A stretch of DNA of 64,000 nt. Origin: UBA10449 sp035636885 (GTDB lineage: Bacteria > Chloroflexota > Dormibacteria > Dormibacterales > Dormibacteraceae). How positions within the stretch are numbered: position 1 is the first letter of the stretch; each line of letters begins with the position of its first letter. Under the pieces are notes generated by a model. The model saw only the letters and a program-made list of their open reading frames with translations, made no database searches and had not been told where the DNA came from. The stretch lies in NCBI GenBank assembly GCA_035636885.1, contig DASPYG010000185.1, positions 15,810-79,809 of the forward strand, given 5' to 3'. This document shows positions 33,687-43,700 of the stretch, piece after piece. The position numbers and the translations under genes are program-made.

Positions 33687-34105
33687 CGCGCCGCTCCCGC
33701 GAATCCCAGCCTCGTCAGCTCGGATCGGATTGCCTCGGCGGCCTGGGCCATCATCGCCTCATCGGGATTCGGATCCTGGTTGCCGAAATCGAGGTCGTGA
33801 ACGCCGCGAATCGGGACCACATGAAAATGGACGTGCGGTATCTCGAGGCCCGCGAGCATCAGCCCGATGCGCGCCGGCTTGAACGCGGCCATCTGCGCTT
33901 TGCCGATCGACTGGGCCGTGATGGCGAGGTGCGCCAGCAGGTCGGTGTCGAGGTCGAGCCAGTGATCGAGCTCGCGGCGCGGCACCACCAGCGTGTGGCC
34001 GGGACGGAGCGGGCGGTTGGAAAGAAACCCCACGCAGCGGTCGTCCTTCCACACGAATCGGGCCGGCAGCTCGCCGGCGATGATGCGGCTGAAAACGCTC
34101 GGCAC
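33683..34105 (-). CDS. HIT family nucleotide hydrolase
   Basis: A 140 aa histidine-triad protein: the FSRIIAGELPARFVWKDD opening, the GHTLVVPRRELDHWLDL segment, and the triad HVHFHVVP. Family members hydrolyse adenosine-nucleotide amidates or dinucleoside polyphosphates. I use GTG 34105, which gives the standard HIT N-terminus (PSVFSRIIAGE). An ATG at 34138 is also in frame but would overlap the divergent ABC gene's start codon. Confidence 0.92.
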   Translation of the reverse strand: MPSVFSRIIAGELPARFVWKDDRCVGFLSNRPLRPGHTLVVPRRELDHWLDLDTDLLAHLAITAQSIGKAQMAAFKPARIGLMLAGLEIPHVHFHVVPIRGVHDLDFGNQDPNPDEAMMAQAAEAIRSELTRLGFAGAAR

Positions 34106-34136
34106 CTGTCTGAGACTACAAGCTAGCCTGTCAGCC

Positions 34137-35015
34137 ATGCCGCCCGCAGCGGAGCTGATCGACGCCACCAAGAAGTACGGTGAGATCGAAGCCCTCAAGG
34201 GAGTCACCATCCGCATCGAGCTCGGCGATGTCGTGGCGATGCTCGGTCCCAACGGCGCGGGCAAGACGACGTCGATCAGCCTGTTACTCGGCCTTCGTAA
34301 GCCCTCCTCGGGCAAGGCACTGCTGTTTGGCCTGGAACCAACGAATCTCCGGGCACGAAGCCGGGTTGGCGTGATGCTGCAGGAGTCGGGCGTCCCGGCG
34401 ATGCTCAAGGTGCGTGAGATCGTCGACCTGTTCCGCTCTTACTACCCGAAACCAATGCCGCGTGAGCGGGCGATCGCGATGGCCGGGCTCGAGGAGAAGG
34501 CCAACGCCCTCGTCAAGGAGTTGTCCGGTGGGCAGCGACAGAGGCTTTACTTCGCTCTTGCCGTGTGCGGTGACCCCGAGGTCCTCTTCCTCGACGAGCC
34601 CACAGTTGGAATGGACGTCGAGGGGCGCCGTTCGTTCATCGAGCGAATCGCCGACTTCGTGCAGATGGGACGCACGGTCGTGCTCACCACCCACTACCTC
34701 GAAGAAGCGGATCAATTGGCCAAGCGCGTGATTGTTATCGACCGCGGGGTGGTGATCGCGGACGCCTCTCCCCAGGAGATCAAGTCCCGGGTTGCCGGCA
34801 GGCGCGTTCGTTTTGTTTCGCCAGCTCTCAACGAGAAGGATCTCGAAGGTTTACCTGTTAGCGCAGTCACCATCAATGACCACCGGGTCCAGCTGCTCAC
34901 GAACCAGCCAGAGGGGGTGCTGCGCGATCTTTTCCGGCGCGGAGTTGAGATTTCTGAGCTCGAGGTTGCAGGCGCCGACCTCGAGGAGGCGTTCATCGTG
35001 ATGACCCGCCATTGA
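34137..35015 (+). CDS. ABC-2 type exporter ATPase
   Basis: A 292 aa ATP-binding subunit with Walker A GPNGAGKTT (about 37-45), Q-loop VMLQESG, signature LSGGQRQRL, Walker B VLFLDEP and H-loop TTHYLEE. The C-terminal 75 residues form the small beta-alpha domain seen in drug/lipid exporter ATPases. It overlaps the permease gene (TTGA) and works with it at the inner membrane. ATG 34137. Confidence 0.93.
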   Translation: MPPAAELIDATKKYGEIEALKGVTIRIELGDVVAMLGPNGAGKTTSISLLLGLRKPSSGKALLFGLEPTNLRARSRVGVMLQESGVPAMLKVREIVDLFRSYYPKPMPRERAIAMAGLEEKANALVKELSGGQRQRLYFALAVCGDPEVLFLDEPTVGMDVEGRRSFIERIADFVQMGRTVVLTTHYLEEADQLAKRVIVIDRGVVIADASPQEIKSRVAGRRVRFVSPALNEKDLEGLPVSAVTINDHRVQLLTNQPEGVLRDLFRRGVEISELEVAGADLEEAFIVMTRH

Positions 35016-35809
35016 ACGCCACCTTGAGGACGACCACTAGTGCGCCGACCTGGCCGATGCTGCTGCGCCAGACTTGGGCAGAGTTTCTAAAACTCTGGCG
35101 GGTCCCAGCATTCAGCGCGACCAGCATTTTTCTGCCGGTCGTCTTCTATGCGTTCATCGGCATCGGTCAAGCGAATCAAACACTGCAGGGCACCCACGTC
35201 AAGTTCGGCGCCTACTTTCTCGCCTCGATGGCAGTTTATTCAGTGGCGAATGTGATGATCTTCAGCTTTGGAATTTCGGTGGCAGCGGAGAGGGGCATGA
35301 AGATGGACCTCCTCATGCGTGCAACGCCGCTGCCTCCGCTGGTCTACCTGCTGTCCAGGTGCATCACCGCCATCGTCTTTGCCGCGCTGACTCTCGCCGT
35401 GCTCTTCCCTTTCGCCTACATCGCGGGCGGAGTCAGGCTCGACACCTCTGAGTGGTTCACGCTGGCATATCGGGTGCTGCTTGGGTCGGTTCCGTTCATC
35501 GGTCTGGGTTTTGCCATCGGTTACCTGTCGGGGCCAAACTCGGCGATCGCGGTCATCAACCTGATCTACCTGCCGACAGCGTTCGCATCCGGCTTGTTTT
35601 TTCCCAAGCAGCTACTTCCGCAGATCATCCAGAACATCTCGCCGTATCTGCCCCTTTATCGCTTCGGCCAGTTGGGGTGGAACGCCATCGGTGTCCCGAC
35701 CAGTGAGAGCATCGCCACCGACTGGCTGTACCTGGCTGGTTACGGAGTCCTCTTTTTCGCTATCGCCGTATGGGCCTACCGGCGCGAAGAAAGCCGCAAA
35801 TTCAGCTGA
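35012..35809 (+). CDS. ABC-2 type exporter permease
   Basis: A 265 aa membrane protein with six predicted helices and the ABC-2 layout: N-terminal cytosolic helix (MLLRQTWAEFLKLWRVPAF), then helix pairs, with FASGLFFPKQLLPQIIQNISPYLPL near the fifth helix, a typical ABC-2 hallmark. It starts at TTG 35012, overlapping the ATPase stop. Cargo is unknown. Its 3' end overlaps the convergent kinase stop by 8 bases. Confidence 0.92.
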   Translation: MNATLRTTTSAPTWPMLLRQTWAEFLKLWRVPAFSATSIFLPVVFYAFIGIGQANQTLQGTHVKFGAYFLASMAVYSVANVMIFSFGISVAAERGMKMDLLMRATPLPPLVYLLSRCITAIVFAALTLAVLFPFAYIAGGVRLDTSEWFTLAYRVLLGSVPFIGLGFAIGYLSGPNSAIAVINLIYLPTAFASGLFFPKQLLPQIIQNISPYLPLYRFGQLGWNAIGVPTSESIATDWLYLAGYGVLFFAIAVWAYRREESRKFS

Positions 35810-36764
35810 CCGGAGCCCACATCCTTTCCGGGAGCGCGGCGCCGAAGGCTTCTCGATAGCGCTCCGAGAATTCGTCACGCGAGTAGGAGTGCTCGATCGT
35901 CCCCACCTGCTCGACCGCGTACGTGGCCGCGAGCGATGCCACCTGTCCTGCAGTCGGAATGTCGAGACCGCGCAGCAGACCGGCGACGAGGCCCGCGCGG
36001 TACGCATCGCCCGCGCCGGTGGGATCGGATTCGACTTGCGCAGGCGCCGCCAAGACGGTGTGCGACTCCGTACCGCGGTCGATTCGCGATCCCTGTCGGC
36101 CGAGGGTGGTCACCACGAGCTCGGACAGCTCCAGCAGCTGCTCCATCGTGCAGCCGGTGCGGTGCTGGATCATCTCCAGCTCATAGTCGTTGCCGATCAG
36201 GACCCACGCGCCGCGGGCGCCGTCGAGGAGGTCCTCGCCGGACAGATGCGGGAGCTGGTGCGCAGGGTCGAACACCCACCGAACGCCGCGGTCGCGGCAT
36301 TCGCGCACCAACCGGTGCATCGCGTCGGGTGCGTTCGGGCCCACGATCACCGCCTCGGGCGCGGGCACTGTGTCGTCCAGCCCGAGAGTGCCGGCGAGGT
36401 TCATCGCGCCGCCGTAGTAGCCGGTGATCTGGTTGTCGTCCATGTCTGTCGTCGTGAAGCCGGTGGCGGAGATCTCATCGTCCATAAGCCGCAGACCGCG
36501 ACAGTTCACGCCAAGGCTCTCCAGCCAGGTGCGGTATTCGGCGGCGTCGGACCCGGCGGTCGCCAGCACGGCGCTCGGATAGCCGAGGAGCGCGAGGTTG
36601 TATGCATAGTTGCCGGCGACGCCGCCTCGACGCTTCTTGAGGCTTTCGACCAGGAAGCTCAAGTTGAGAATGTGCGTCTTGTCAGGGAGGATGTGGTCTT
36701 TGAATCGTCCCTTGAAGCTGAGGATGTAATCGAAGGCGATGGAGCCGGTGCATACCACGCTCAC
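35802..36764 (-). CDS. PfkB-family carbohydrate/adenosine kinase
   Basis: A 320 aa ribokinase-fold kinase. N-terminal GSIAFDYILSF, the substrate loop GGVAGNYAYNLALLG (about 47-61), and the C-terminal anion-hole signature DPTGAGDAYRAG (about 247-258, catalytic Asp) are all present. The sequence is closest in pattern to bacterial adenosine/ribokinase types; the sugar is undetermined. ATG or GTG at 36764. Monocistronic between two convergent neighbours. Confidence 0.9.
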   Translation of the reverse strand: MSVVCTGSIAFDYILSFKGRFKDHILPDKTHILNLSFLVESLKKRRGGVAGNYAYNLALLGYPSAVLATAGSDAAEYRTWLESLGVNCRGLRLMDDEISATGFTTTDMDDNQITGYYGGAMNLAGTLGLDDTVPAPEAVIVGPNAPDAMHRLVRECRDRGVRWVFDPAHQLPHLSGEDLLDGARGAWVLIGNDYELEMIQHRTGCTMEQLLELSELVVTTLGRQGSRIDRGTESHTVLAAPAQVESDPTGAGDAYRAGLVAGLLRGLDIPTAGQVASLAATYAVEQVGTIEHSYSRDEFSERYREAFGAALPERMWAPVS

Positions 36765-36800
36765 AGCCGTGAAAGGCTAACTGAAGGCGAGTACAGCGGT

Positions 36801-36826
36801 GAAGGGGCGCCGAGCGGCGCCCCTTC
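36801..36826 (-). terminator. Strong hairpin terminator
   Basis: Perfect 11 bp stem GAAGGGGCGCC/GGCGCCCCTTC with loop GAGC, located 17 bp after the stop of the basic-tailed protein on the minus strand. The T run (36837-36841) is on the plus-strand side, so it could stop transcription in both directions. Confidence 0.7.
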
Positions 36827-36842
36827 GAGTCGCGACTTTTTC

Positions 36843-37343
36843 TTACGCGGCCGCTCTGCGGCGCGTGCTGGCACGTCGGGCAGAACGGCGCGGCGACGTC
36901 CGCGACTTCGACGCCGTTGCCGGTTGCCGCACTGGCAGCTCGCTGGCACGCTCTAGCCTGCTCGCCACCCGAGCAACGGTCTTGAAAGACCCGTTGAAGA
37001 TCTTGAGCGCGCGCTTGGCCACGTCGCCCATCGGGTCCTGGCGCCGGGCCTGGACCTTGACGAGCTGAAGGCCTTTGATCGCGATGCGCTCCGGCAGCAG
37101 GTCACCGGCGACGCTCGACGCGGCATCGGCGATGCCCTTGGCGACATGTCTCACCGGTGCGGTGGCGGAATCCATCTGCTCCGCCAGCCTGCGGTTGACC
37201 TTGCGGGCGGTCGGAGTGCCCTTGCGCTCCAGGCCCCTGATCCGCTTGCGCGTCGAGCCGATCGGGTCCGATGCCAGTTCCGCCGCTGTCCTGGCGGCCC
37301 CGAACGCAACCTCTTCCACTGTCGAACTGATGTCTGTGCTCAT
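36843..37343 (-). CDS. Hypothetical protein with Lys/Arg/Ala-rich tail
   Basis: A 166 aa protein from ATG 37343 (AGGAGAT site in front). Helical throughout (EEVAFGAARTAAELASDPIG, VAKGIADAASSVAGDLLPE); the last 30 residues are strongly basic (KSRTSPRRSARRASTRRR), suggesting nucleic-acid or polyanion binding. Phasin-like granule proteins and histone-like proteins have comparable layouts, but I do not recognise the family. It has its own near-consensus promoter, operator and terminator, suggesting abundant regulated expression. Confidence 0.75.
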   Translation of the reverse strand: MSTDISSTVEEVAFGAARTAAELASDPIGSTRKRIRGLERKGTPTARKVNRRLAEQMDSATAPVRHVAKGIADAASSVAGDLLPERIAIKGLQLVKVQARRQDPMGDVAKRALKIFNGSFKTVARVASRLERASELPVRQPATASKSRTSPRRSARRASTRRRAAA

Positions 37344-37366
37344 TTGTCTCGTATCTCCTTGTGTGA

Positions 37367-37396
37367 TGACGCAACGCATCATAACGCATTGCGTCA
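37367..37396. promoter_or_regulatory. Inverted-repeat operator over the -10 region
   Basis: TGACGCAA (37367-37374) and TTGCGTCA (37389-37396) form a perfect 8 bp inverted repeat spanning the -10 box of the basic-tailed protein's promoter. The interior contains a direct repeat of AACGCAT. It is a likely repressor site. Confidence 0.6.
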
Positions 37397-37407
37397 TTGA
37401 GCGTCAA
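37378..37407 (-). promoter_or_regulatory. Near-consensus sigma-70 promoter
   Basis: On the minus strand TTGACG (-35, 37407-37402) and TATGAT (-10, 37383-37378) are separated by 18 bp, each 5 of 6 to consensus, about 35 bp before the ATG of the basic-tailed protein. It is the best promoter match I see in the window. The -35 overlaps the stop codon of the upstream gene. Confidence 0.7.
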
Positions 37408-37712
37408 GGGCGGCTCGTCAGCTCGCTCATGAGCCGCTCGGCAGGTTCCCCGAAAACGTCGTAATGAGCGACTTTGCGGCGTTTCTCCGGCTGGATCCAC
37501 TCCGGACGCAGGCCCCGTTGACGGCCCCAGGCCTCCAGGTTCGAGCGCAAGCCGATCACATGCAGAAAGGGTCGCTCCCGCCTCATGCCTCGAATCGTGG
37601 AACCGTGGTAGTGGTCGAAATTGCGATGGACGGCGATGCCCCCCGCCTCGGCGAACGCAATCGCCTCTCGGATCTCCCTGCGCTCGAAGTAGCGCACCTG
37701 CAGCGCATCCAT
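37404..37712 (-). CDS. Small conserved hypothetical protein
   Basis: A 102 aa soluble protein from ATG 37712, two bases after the helicase-nuclease stop. Mixed alpha/beta; notable motifs are HRNFDHYHGSTIRGMRRE and KVAHYDVFGEPAERLM. The His/Asp-rich segment resembles the core of short proteins related to DUF4031, but this is uncertain. Likely co-transcribed with the helicase pair. Confidence 0.6.
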   Translation of the reverse strand: MDALQVRYFERREIREAIAFAEAGGIAVHRNFDHYHGSTIRGMRRERPFLHVIGLRSNLEAWGRQRGLRPEWIQPEKRRKVAHYDVFGEPAERLMSELTSRP

Positions 37713-37714
37713 GT

Positions 37715-40700
37715 CTACGCCCGTGCGTCGGCGCAGATCGGCCTGAACGCGCACATCGAGCACGGCCTCTGCGCATTCTCAGGGCCGAGAGCGAAATCGG
37801 CCTGCGCGATACGGTGCGACACGGCTGTCACCCGGGCCTCGACAGCGCCGTCATCAGCGGTGACCTCGATTGCGTTTGAGCGGCGGAGATCGAACAGCAC
37901 GAGCCGCGGACTGGCGCCACCCGGGAGCAACCCGCGACCCGCGGCCAGCGAATAGAGGCGAAGCTGGGTCGTGTAGGCGTCGATCAGCGAGGCGTCCATG
38001 GTCGCGTTGGTCTTGTAGTCGACGAGCACGGTGCGCCCGTCCAGCTCGCAGATGCGGTCGACGATTCCGCGCACTCTCGTGGCACCCACGCGCAGGTTGA
38101 ACACCACCTCCACCCCCAGCGTCTTCGCGGCCGCCAGGGGATGGGCGAGGTAGCTGGCGAGCATTTCTGTGCCCGCCTCCGGGCCTTCGTAGCGGCCCAG
38201 CAGATCGCCGCCCGACGAATGCCACGCGGCGAGGGCTTCGTGAACCGCGGCACCGACTTCGGTGGCGTTCGCCGTCCGCGCGAATCGCGGCAGCAGGTCG
38301 TCCGGAGGCGCTGGGACGCGCCAGACCTGGCTGAAGCGATACCGGACGGGACAGATCTCGAAGTCATGCAGCTGCGAAAAGCTGAGCCGGATCTCGAGCG
38401 CGGCCACCGGCGCGTCGACGGGGCGCCGCGGCTGGATTGCCTCCATGCGCGCGAGCACTGCGGCAACCACCGCTGAGCCGTCGAGGGCCGCGCCGTTGGC
38501 CGGACGCGGGACCGGGAGCTCGAGCTGCTCCGCCTCCACCACCGTGGCCGACTCCGGGTGCGCGAGACCCCAGCTGAGGATCTCGGCGAAATGGTCCTGC
38601 TCGCCCATCTCCACCTCGCGTGCGGACTGCTCCTCCCGCGTCGCGGTGACATAGAGGGCGTCTTTGGTGCGCGTGAGCCCGACGTAGACGATGCGCCTGC
38701 GCTCACCGATCGCCAGCTTCACCGCCGGCTCGCCCGGCGACGTGCTCTGGTAGCGCGGGTGCTTCTCGCCACGCCAGTTCTTCATCACGAAGCCAAGCCC
38801 GTCGGGGTCGAAGAAGAGCCGCTCCGTGTCTCGCGCTCGCGCCGGCCGCAGGTTGACCAGGAACACGACCGGAAACTCGAGCCCCTTGGCCGCGTGAATC
38901 GTGAGCAGCGAGACCGCGTCCGCGGCGGCCGACTCCTCGCTGGCCTCGCCGACGGGCAGCTCGGCGTCGATGACCTGGTCCAGGTGGCGCACGAAGTCTC
39001 CGATGCCCGCCAGAGCGAGCTCGCGCTCGAAACGAGAAGCGAGCTGGAAGACCTTGCGCAGGTTGAGCAGCGCGCGTGGGCTGCCGTCTCGCTGCGCCCG
39101 CAGCTCGGCCCACCGGAGGTAGCCCGTCTCCCCGAGGAGGCGGTTCAGGATGTCCGCCACCGTGAGCGCGTCCCGCAGCTTTCCGAGGCCGTCAGTGAGG
39201 TCGACGAGGGCGGCGGCGCTCACCGCCACCTTCGGCTCCATCTCGGGAAAGCCCTCGAGCCTCGCTGCTTCGAAACAATCGCGAAGGCGCATGCCGCGCC
39301 GGCCGAAACGCCTCGCGGCCATGCGGTACAGGCCGCGATCCGGAAGGCGCACGATCGGGCCCTGCAGCACCCTCACCAGCGCGCCATCGTCCATGGGATT
39401 CTCGGTGAGCCGCAGCATCGCCAGCACGTCCTTTATTTCCTGGCGGTCGAAGAAACCCGAGCCTCCGCTGGTCAGATACGGGATGCCCTGCCGGCGCAGC
39501 TCGTCCTCGAAATCGCGCGGGAGCATGCGAATCGAATGGGCCAGGATGGCGATGTCGGAGAACTTCCGGCCGCCTCGATAAAGACGCCTGATCGTCTCGG
39601 CCACCGATCTGGCTTCGGTTCGGGAATCAGGCGCCATGACCACGGTCACCGGCCGCTCACCCGCGCCGCGCGTCGCCACCAGGTCGGGCTCGTCAGCGAA
39701 ATCGGGGTCACGCCGGATGAACTCTGTGGCGCAGTCGAGGATCTCCTGGTACGACCTGCGATTGTGGGTCAGCGGCAGGCGCTTGCCGCCGAAGCGGCTG
39801 CGTATGTTCTCGATCTCCGCGTCGCGCCAGCCGTAGATGGACTGCTTGGCGTCGCCGACCACCGCCACGTTGCCGAAGTTGTCGGCGGCCAGCAGCCGGA
39901 TGAGGTCCAGCTGGATGCGGTTGGTGTCCTGGAACTCGTCGACGAGCAGGTAACGGAACCGTTGACGGCACCGGCGGCGGAACTCGGGCACACGTTCGAG
40001 CGCGTCGATGACATCGAGGATGAGGTCGTCGAAATCGCGCAGTCCCTCAGTAGTCAACGCATCTTCGTAGGTGCGGTAGACCAGATGGAGGACTTCGATC
40101 GCCTCCACCTCGGCATGCGCCGCCTGGCGTGCCATGTCGTCGGGCGGATTCTGCCAGTGCTGCGCGTGCAGCTCGAGGGCACGCTTGTGGAAACGCTCGG
40201 GCGTGATGCCCCTGCCTTTCAGCTTGAGGAGGAAACGCAGGCCCGATCGAAGCAGCTCATCGAGGTCGTCGACGCTCAGCGCGATGAACGAGTCCGGATC
40301 CAGAGGGGCGGCCTCGCCGCTGCGCAGCCGCGCCACCAGGCGCTGTTCGAAGAGGCGCTGTCCCGTCTCGTCCAGCACTCGCAGCTCGCGAGGCGCGCCC
40401 ACCAGGTAGGCGAACTCGTCGAGCAGGCGCGAGCAGATCCCGTGGAAGGTTCCAATCCAGGCTCCGTCGAGCACCTCGGGGCCGAGGTCGGGCCGGCGCG
40501 CACGAAGCTCTTCGGTGATGCGCGAGCGGAGCTCGTCGGCGGCGCGGTCGTTGAACGTCACGGCGAGGATCTCGCCGGCCGGCACGCGATGCTCGACCAG
40601 CCAGCAGAAGCGCTCGGTCGCGGTGGCGGTCTTGCCGGTGCCGGGTCCGGCCGCGATGAGGAACGCCCCTTCGGGGCCGGCGTGCGCGGCCGCAGCCTGC

Positions 40701-40735
40701 TCGCCGCTGAGGGTCCGCGGGATGCCGGCGATCAT
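37715..40735 (-). CDS. UvrD-like helicase fused to FeS RecB-type nuclease (AdnB/AddA-like)
   Basis: A 1006 aa end-processing motor. It has a Q-motif (LSGEQAAAAHA), Walker A AAGPGTGKTATA (about 30), DEFQDTN (motif II), SIYGWRDAE, and TIHAAKGLEFPVVF (motif V) with a UvrD C-terminal motor domain. The last 250 residues are a PD-(D/E)XK nuclease (IVDRICELDGRTVLVDYKTNA, catalytic D and K). Four cysteines (EICPVRYR plus CSMCAFRPIC) can hold a 4Fe-4S cluster. Its ATG overlaps the stop of the companion helicase. The pair should resect double-strand breaks like mycobacterial AdnAB. Confidence 0.88.
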   Translation of the reverse strand: MIAGIPRTLSGEQAAAAHAGPEGAFLIAAGPGTGKTATATERFCWLVEHRVPAGEILAVTFNDRAADELRSRITEELRARRPDLGPEVLDGAWIGTFHGICSRLLDEFAYLVGAPRELRVLDETGQRLFEQRLVARLRSGEAAPLDPDSFIALSVDDLDELLRSGLRFLLKLKGRGITPERFHKRALELHAQHWQNPPDDMARQAAHAEVEAIEVLHLVYRTYEDALTTEGLRDFDDLILDVIDALERVPEFRRRCRQRFRYLLVDEFQDTNRIQLDLIRLLAADNFGNVAVVGDAKQSIYGWRDAEIENIRSRFGGKRLPLTHNRRSYQEILDCATEFIRRDPDFADEPDLVATRGAGERPVTVVMAPDSRTEARSVAETIRRLYRGGRKFSDIAILAHSIRMLPRDFEDELRRQGIPYLTSGGSGFFDRQEIKDVLAMLRLTENPMDDGALVRVLQGPIVRLPDRGLYRMAARRFGRRGMRLRDCFEAARLEGFPEMEPKVAVSAAALVDLTDGLGKLRDALTVADILNRLLGETGYLRWAELRAQRDGSPRALLNLRKVFQLASRFERELALAGIGDFVRHLDQVIDAELPVGEASEESAAADAVSLLTIHAAKGLEFPVVFLVNLRPARARDTERLFFDPDGLGFVMKNWRGEKHPRYQSTSPGEPAVKLAIGERRRIVYVGLTRTKDALYVTATREEQSAREVEMGEQDHFAEILSWGLAHPESATVVEAEQLELPVPRPANGAALDGSAVVAAVLARMEAIQPRRPVDAPVAALEIRLSFSQLHDFEICPVRYRFSQVWRVPAPPDDLLPRFARTANATEVGAAVHEALAAWHSSGGDLLGRYEGPEAGTEMLASYLAHPLAAAKTLGVEVVFNLRVGATRVRGIVDRICELDGRTVLVDYKTNATMDASLIDAYTTQLRLYSLAAGRGLLPGGASPRLVLFDLRRSNAIEVTADDGAVEARVTAVSHRIAQADFALGPENAQRPCSMCAFRPICADARA

Positions 40736-43700
40736 TCGGGCGGCGCTCCTCCATAGGGACATATCGCCGCATGTGGGCAGGACGAGAAGCGCGTGATGCA
40801 GGTCCCCGCAAGGTCGCGCGGAGCCGGCTCGAAATGTCCTGCCTTGATGCGAGAGATGGCCTGCATGACGGTGTCGCGGCTGCGCTCGAGGTCGCCCGCA
40901 TCGAGCACCTTCTCTCGATATTCCTTGAGGCCGGCCGGACGCCCCACGGTGAAGATGTCCTGGCGCATCGAGCCCCACACCCAGTCCTTCGGGTACCACA
41001 GCGACAGGAACCGCGGCTGAAAGCCAAGCGGCTTGCCCTCGTCGTCGAAGCCGTACTTGCAGGCCAGGTAGTAGAGGGCGAGCTGCACGTCGTAGAGGTC
41101 GGGACCGAAGTAGGCCTCGTACGCCCAGCGCATCGGCTTGCCCGAGCCGGTCTTGTAGTCGATGACCTCGACCTCGCCATCGCCGACGTCGTTGACCCGG
41201 TCGATCTTGCCGACGATGTCCGCCCCATCCAGCTGGAGGTGGAACCGCCGTTCGAGGGCCAGGGTGCCGAGGCGGCGGATGGGCTGCATGCCGGTGACGA
41301 AGCGGATGTAGTTGCCGAGGAGCGCGCGGACCTGCTTCTCTTCGCGCTTGCGGTCGAGCGTCCCCTCCATGCGCGAGAGGTAGCCCTCCAGATGCTTCTG
41401 CAGCACCGTCTCGAGCCAATCTTTCTGCCCCTCGGACTCGAGAGGCCGCCATTCCGCCTCCTGGAGGTGAAAGTCCTCGAGCACCTCGTGCAGGAAGCCG
41501 CCGCGTTCCATCGCCACCGACCTCGGCTCCTCGGCCAGGCCCGGGTGGTGGTTGTACCAGTAGAGGCGCGGGCACTTGAGATAGTCGTTGAGCGTGGTCG
41601 GGCTGAAATGGTCGATCTCGACGTGCTCGGGATTGCGATCACCGCCGTACGGCTCGAAAGGCTCGCCAGATTCGCGATCGGCGATGAAGCTGACATCGAG
41701 GCCGAGCCCTCGCGCTCGCGCGCCTGCGCTTTCGCTCACGCTCTCGCGATGGGCGGCGATGAGCACCTCCGCCTCGCGTGCCAGAAGGACGTCCGCCGGA
41801 TCGAGGCGCGCAGAGGCGCGCGTGAGCTCCTTCGTCTCGGCCTCCGGTGCGGCCATTCCGATGAACACGGATGGACCCGCCTGGCGCAGGTACGCGTCGG
41901 CGTAGGTCACGTAAACGCGGCGGGCGCGCGTCAAGGCGACATACGCGAGGCGCGCCTCCTCAGCCAGATGCCCGTCGGGATCCGACGGCCACGAGGGCAT
42001 GAAGCCGACCTTGAATTTTTCGAGCCACGCTCGATCCACGTCGTCGAGCAACGGATGTGGGCGCGCTTCTGATGGAAACAGGCCATGGGCGAACCCGGCC
42101 GCGAACACGACCTGGAACTCGAGGCCCTTGGCCTGGTGCACGGTCATCACCTGCACGGCGTCGCGGCGCGCTGAAGCGGGCTCCGCGTCGTCGGCGGCGC
42201 CGGCCAGCAGCGCATCCAACGATCCTCCGATTTCCGACACCAGCGGCTTCGCACCGTGGAGCCGCCCGTACACCTCCTCCACGGCCTCGAGGCCCTCGAT
42301 CGTGGAACGCAGGTCGGCCATCGCCTGCGTTCGTTCCTGCGCGTGGAGCCCGAGGTCGAGCAGCTTGCCTATCGCCCCGTCCTCGATCAACACCGAGTAT
42401 GCGAGGCTCGCCAGCGGCAACTTCTTGGAGCGGTCGAGGAGCTTGTGACGCGCGACCATCGCCGCATGCAGCGCGTCTAGCTCCGGCTCGGTGAGGTACT
42501 CGTAGTAGTCGGGCGGGGTTGGAGGATCGGTCGGCGCCTCGCCGCCCCAAGGCAGCGGGTAGCGCTGCGGATCCCTCGACGCGAGCACATACATCAGCCT
42601 CCGCATCACGCGCGGCAGCGGCCTCGCCTGCTCGAACGCGTGCGCGCGAAGGCGGCTCAGAGTCCGCGAGCCGACGCCTCCGAGACTCGACGCAAGGGCG
42701 CTTTCAAAAGCCTCGAGGTCATCCGGTTTGCGCAGCGATTCGAGATACCCGACCAGAAAGCGGACCACCTCATTGCGTGTGGTCGCCCCCGAGCCGCGCA
42801 CCTCGTAGGGCACGTCGAGCGCTCGCAGCGCCTCCTCGAACGGAGCCCCCATCGCGGTCGTGCTGCGCAGGAGGATCGCGAAGTCGTCCAGCCGCAGCTC
42901 CGGATGTGCCCCATGGATGCGTTTGATCTCGCGGGCGCAGAAGAACGCCTCGTCAAGGCCGTCGCCCTCATGCGCGATGACGACCGATGGAGGCGCGATC
43001 TCCGCGACCGATCGAAGTCCGCGCCGGGTCCGCCCCGGCTGCGTGACCCCGAGCAGGCGCTCGCCCGCATCGAGAGCTTCCTGCGAGCAGCGCCAGCAGT
43101 CGTCGAGCGTGAGCGTCGCCGCGCTGTATGCGGCCGGGAAGTCGATGCCGAGAAGCCGTGGCACCGTGCCGCGAAAGCCGTAGATGGACTGGTCTGGGTC
43201 GCCCACGACCACCAGGCGCGGGCGCGACTCGGGCGGGGCCAGCAGCTGCAGGAGCTGGAACTGCGCCGGGTCGACGTCCTGGAACTCATCGACAAGGATG
43301 AGCTGGAACTTCGAGCGCAGCCGTTCGCGAAGCTCGTGCCTCGACTGCAGAAGCTCGATGGCACCGATGATCAGGTCGCGGAAGTCGACCATGCCCGCAC
43401 CGCGGAGTCGCTCCTGGTACGCCTGGTAGGCGGCGGCCAGCGCACGCAGGCGATCGCTTCCGCCGGCTTCGGTCGCGAGCATGAACGCGGCCGGGTGCAC
43501 GAGATTCTGCTTCATGAGCGAAACGAATCCCAGGAGGTCGCGGGCGAACGCCTCTGACCTGCGCACGCCGACGAGCGCACCAAGGACGTCGGGATCGACC
43601 TCCGCCAGCACCTGCCGCATCACGATCGATTCCTGGAAGCTGTTGATCAGCATGCGGTGCGCGTCCGGTGCGTGATCGCGCAGGATGCGCCAGCAGAAGC

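Noticed and set aside
38558..40756. 732-codon plus-strand open frame over the helicase-nuclease
   Set aside because: It is antisense to intact helicase motifs on the minus strand; the translation is rich in H, R, E and D without fold-like pattern.
40736..41575. N-terminal extension of the AdnB-like helicase to 1286 residues
   Set aside because: The extra 280 residues overlap the nuclease end of the companion gene and are Arg/Pro/Gly-rich noise; ATG 40735 forms a normal ATGA junction.
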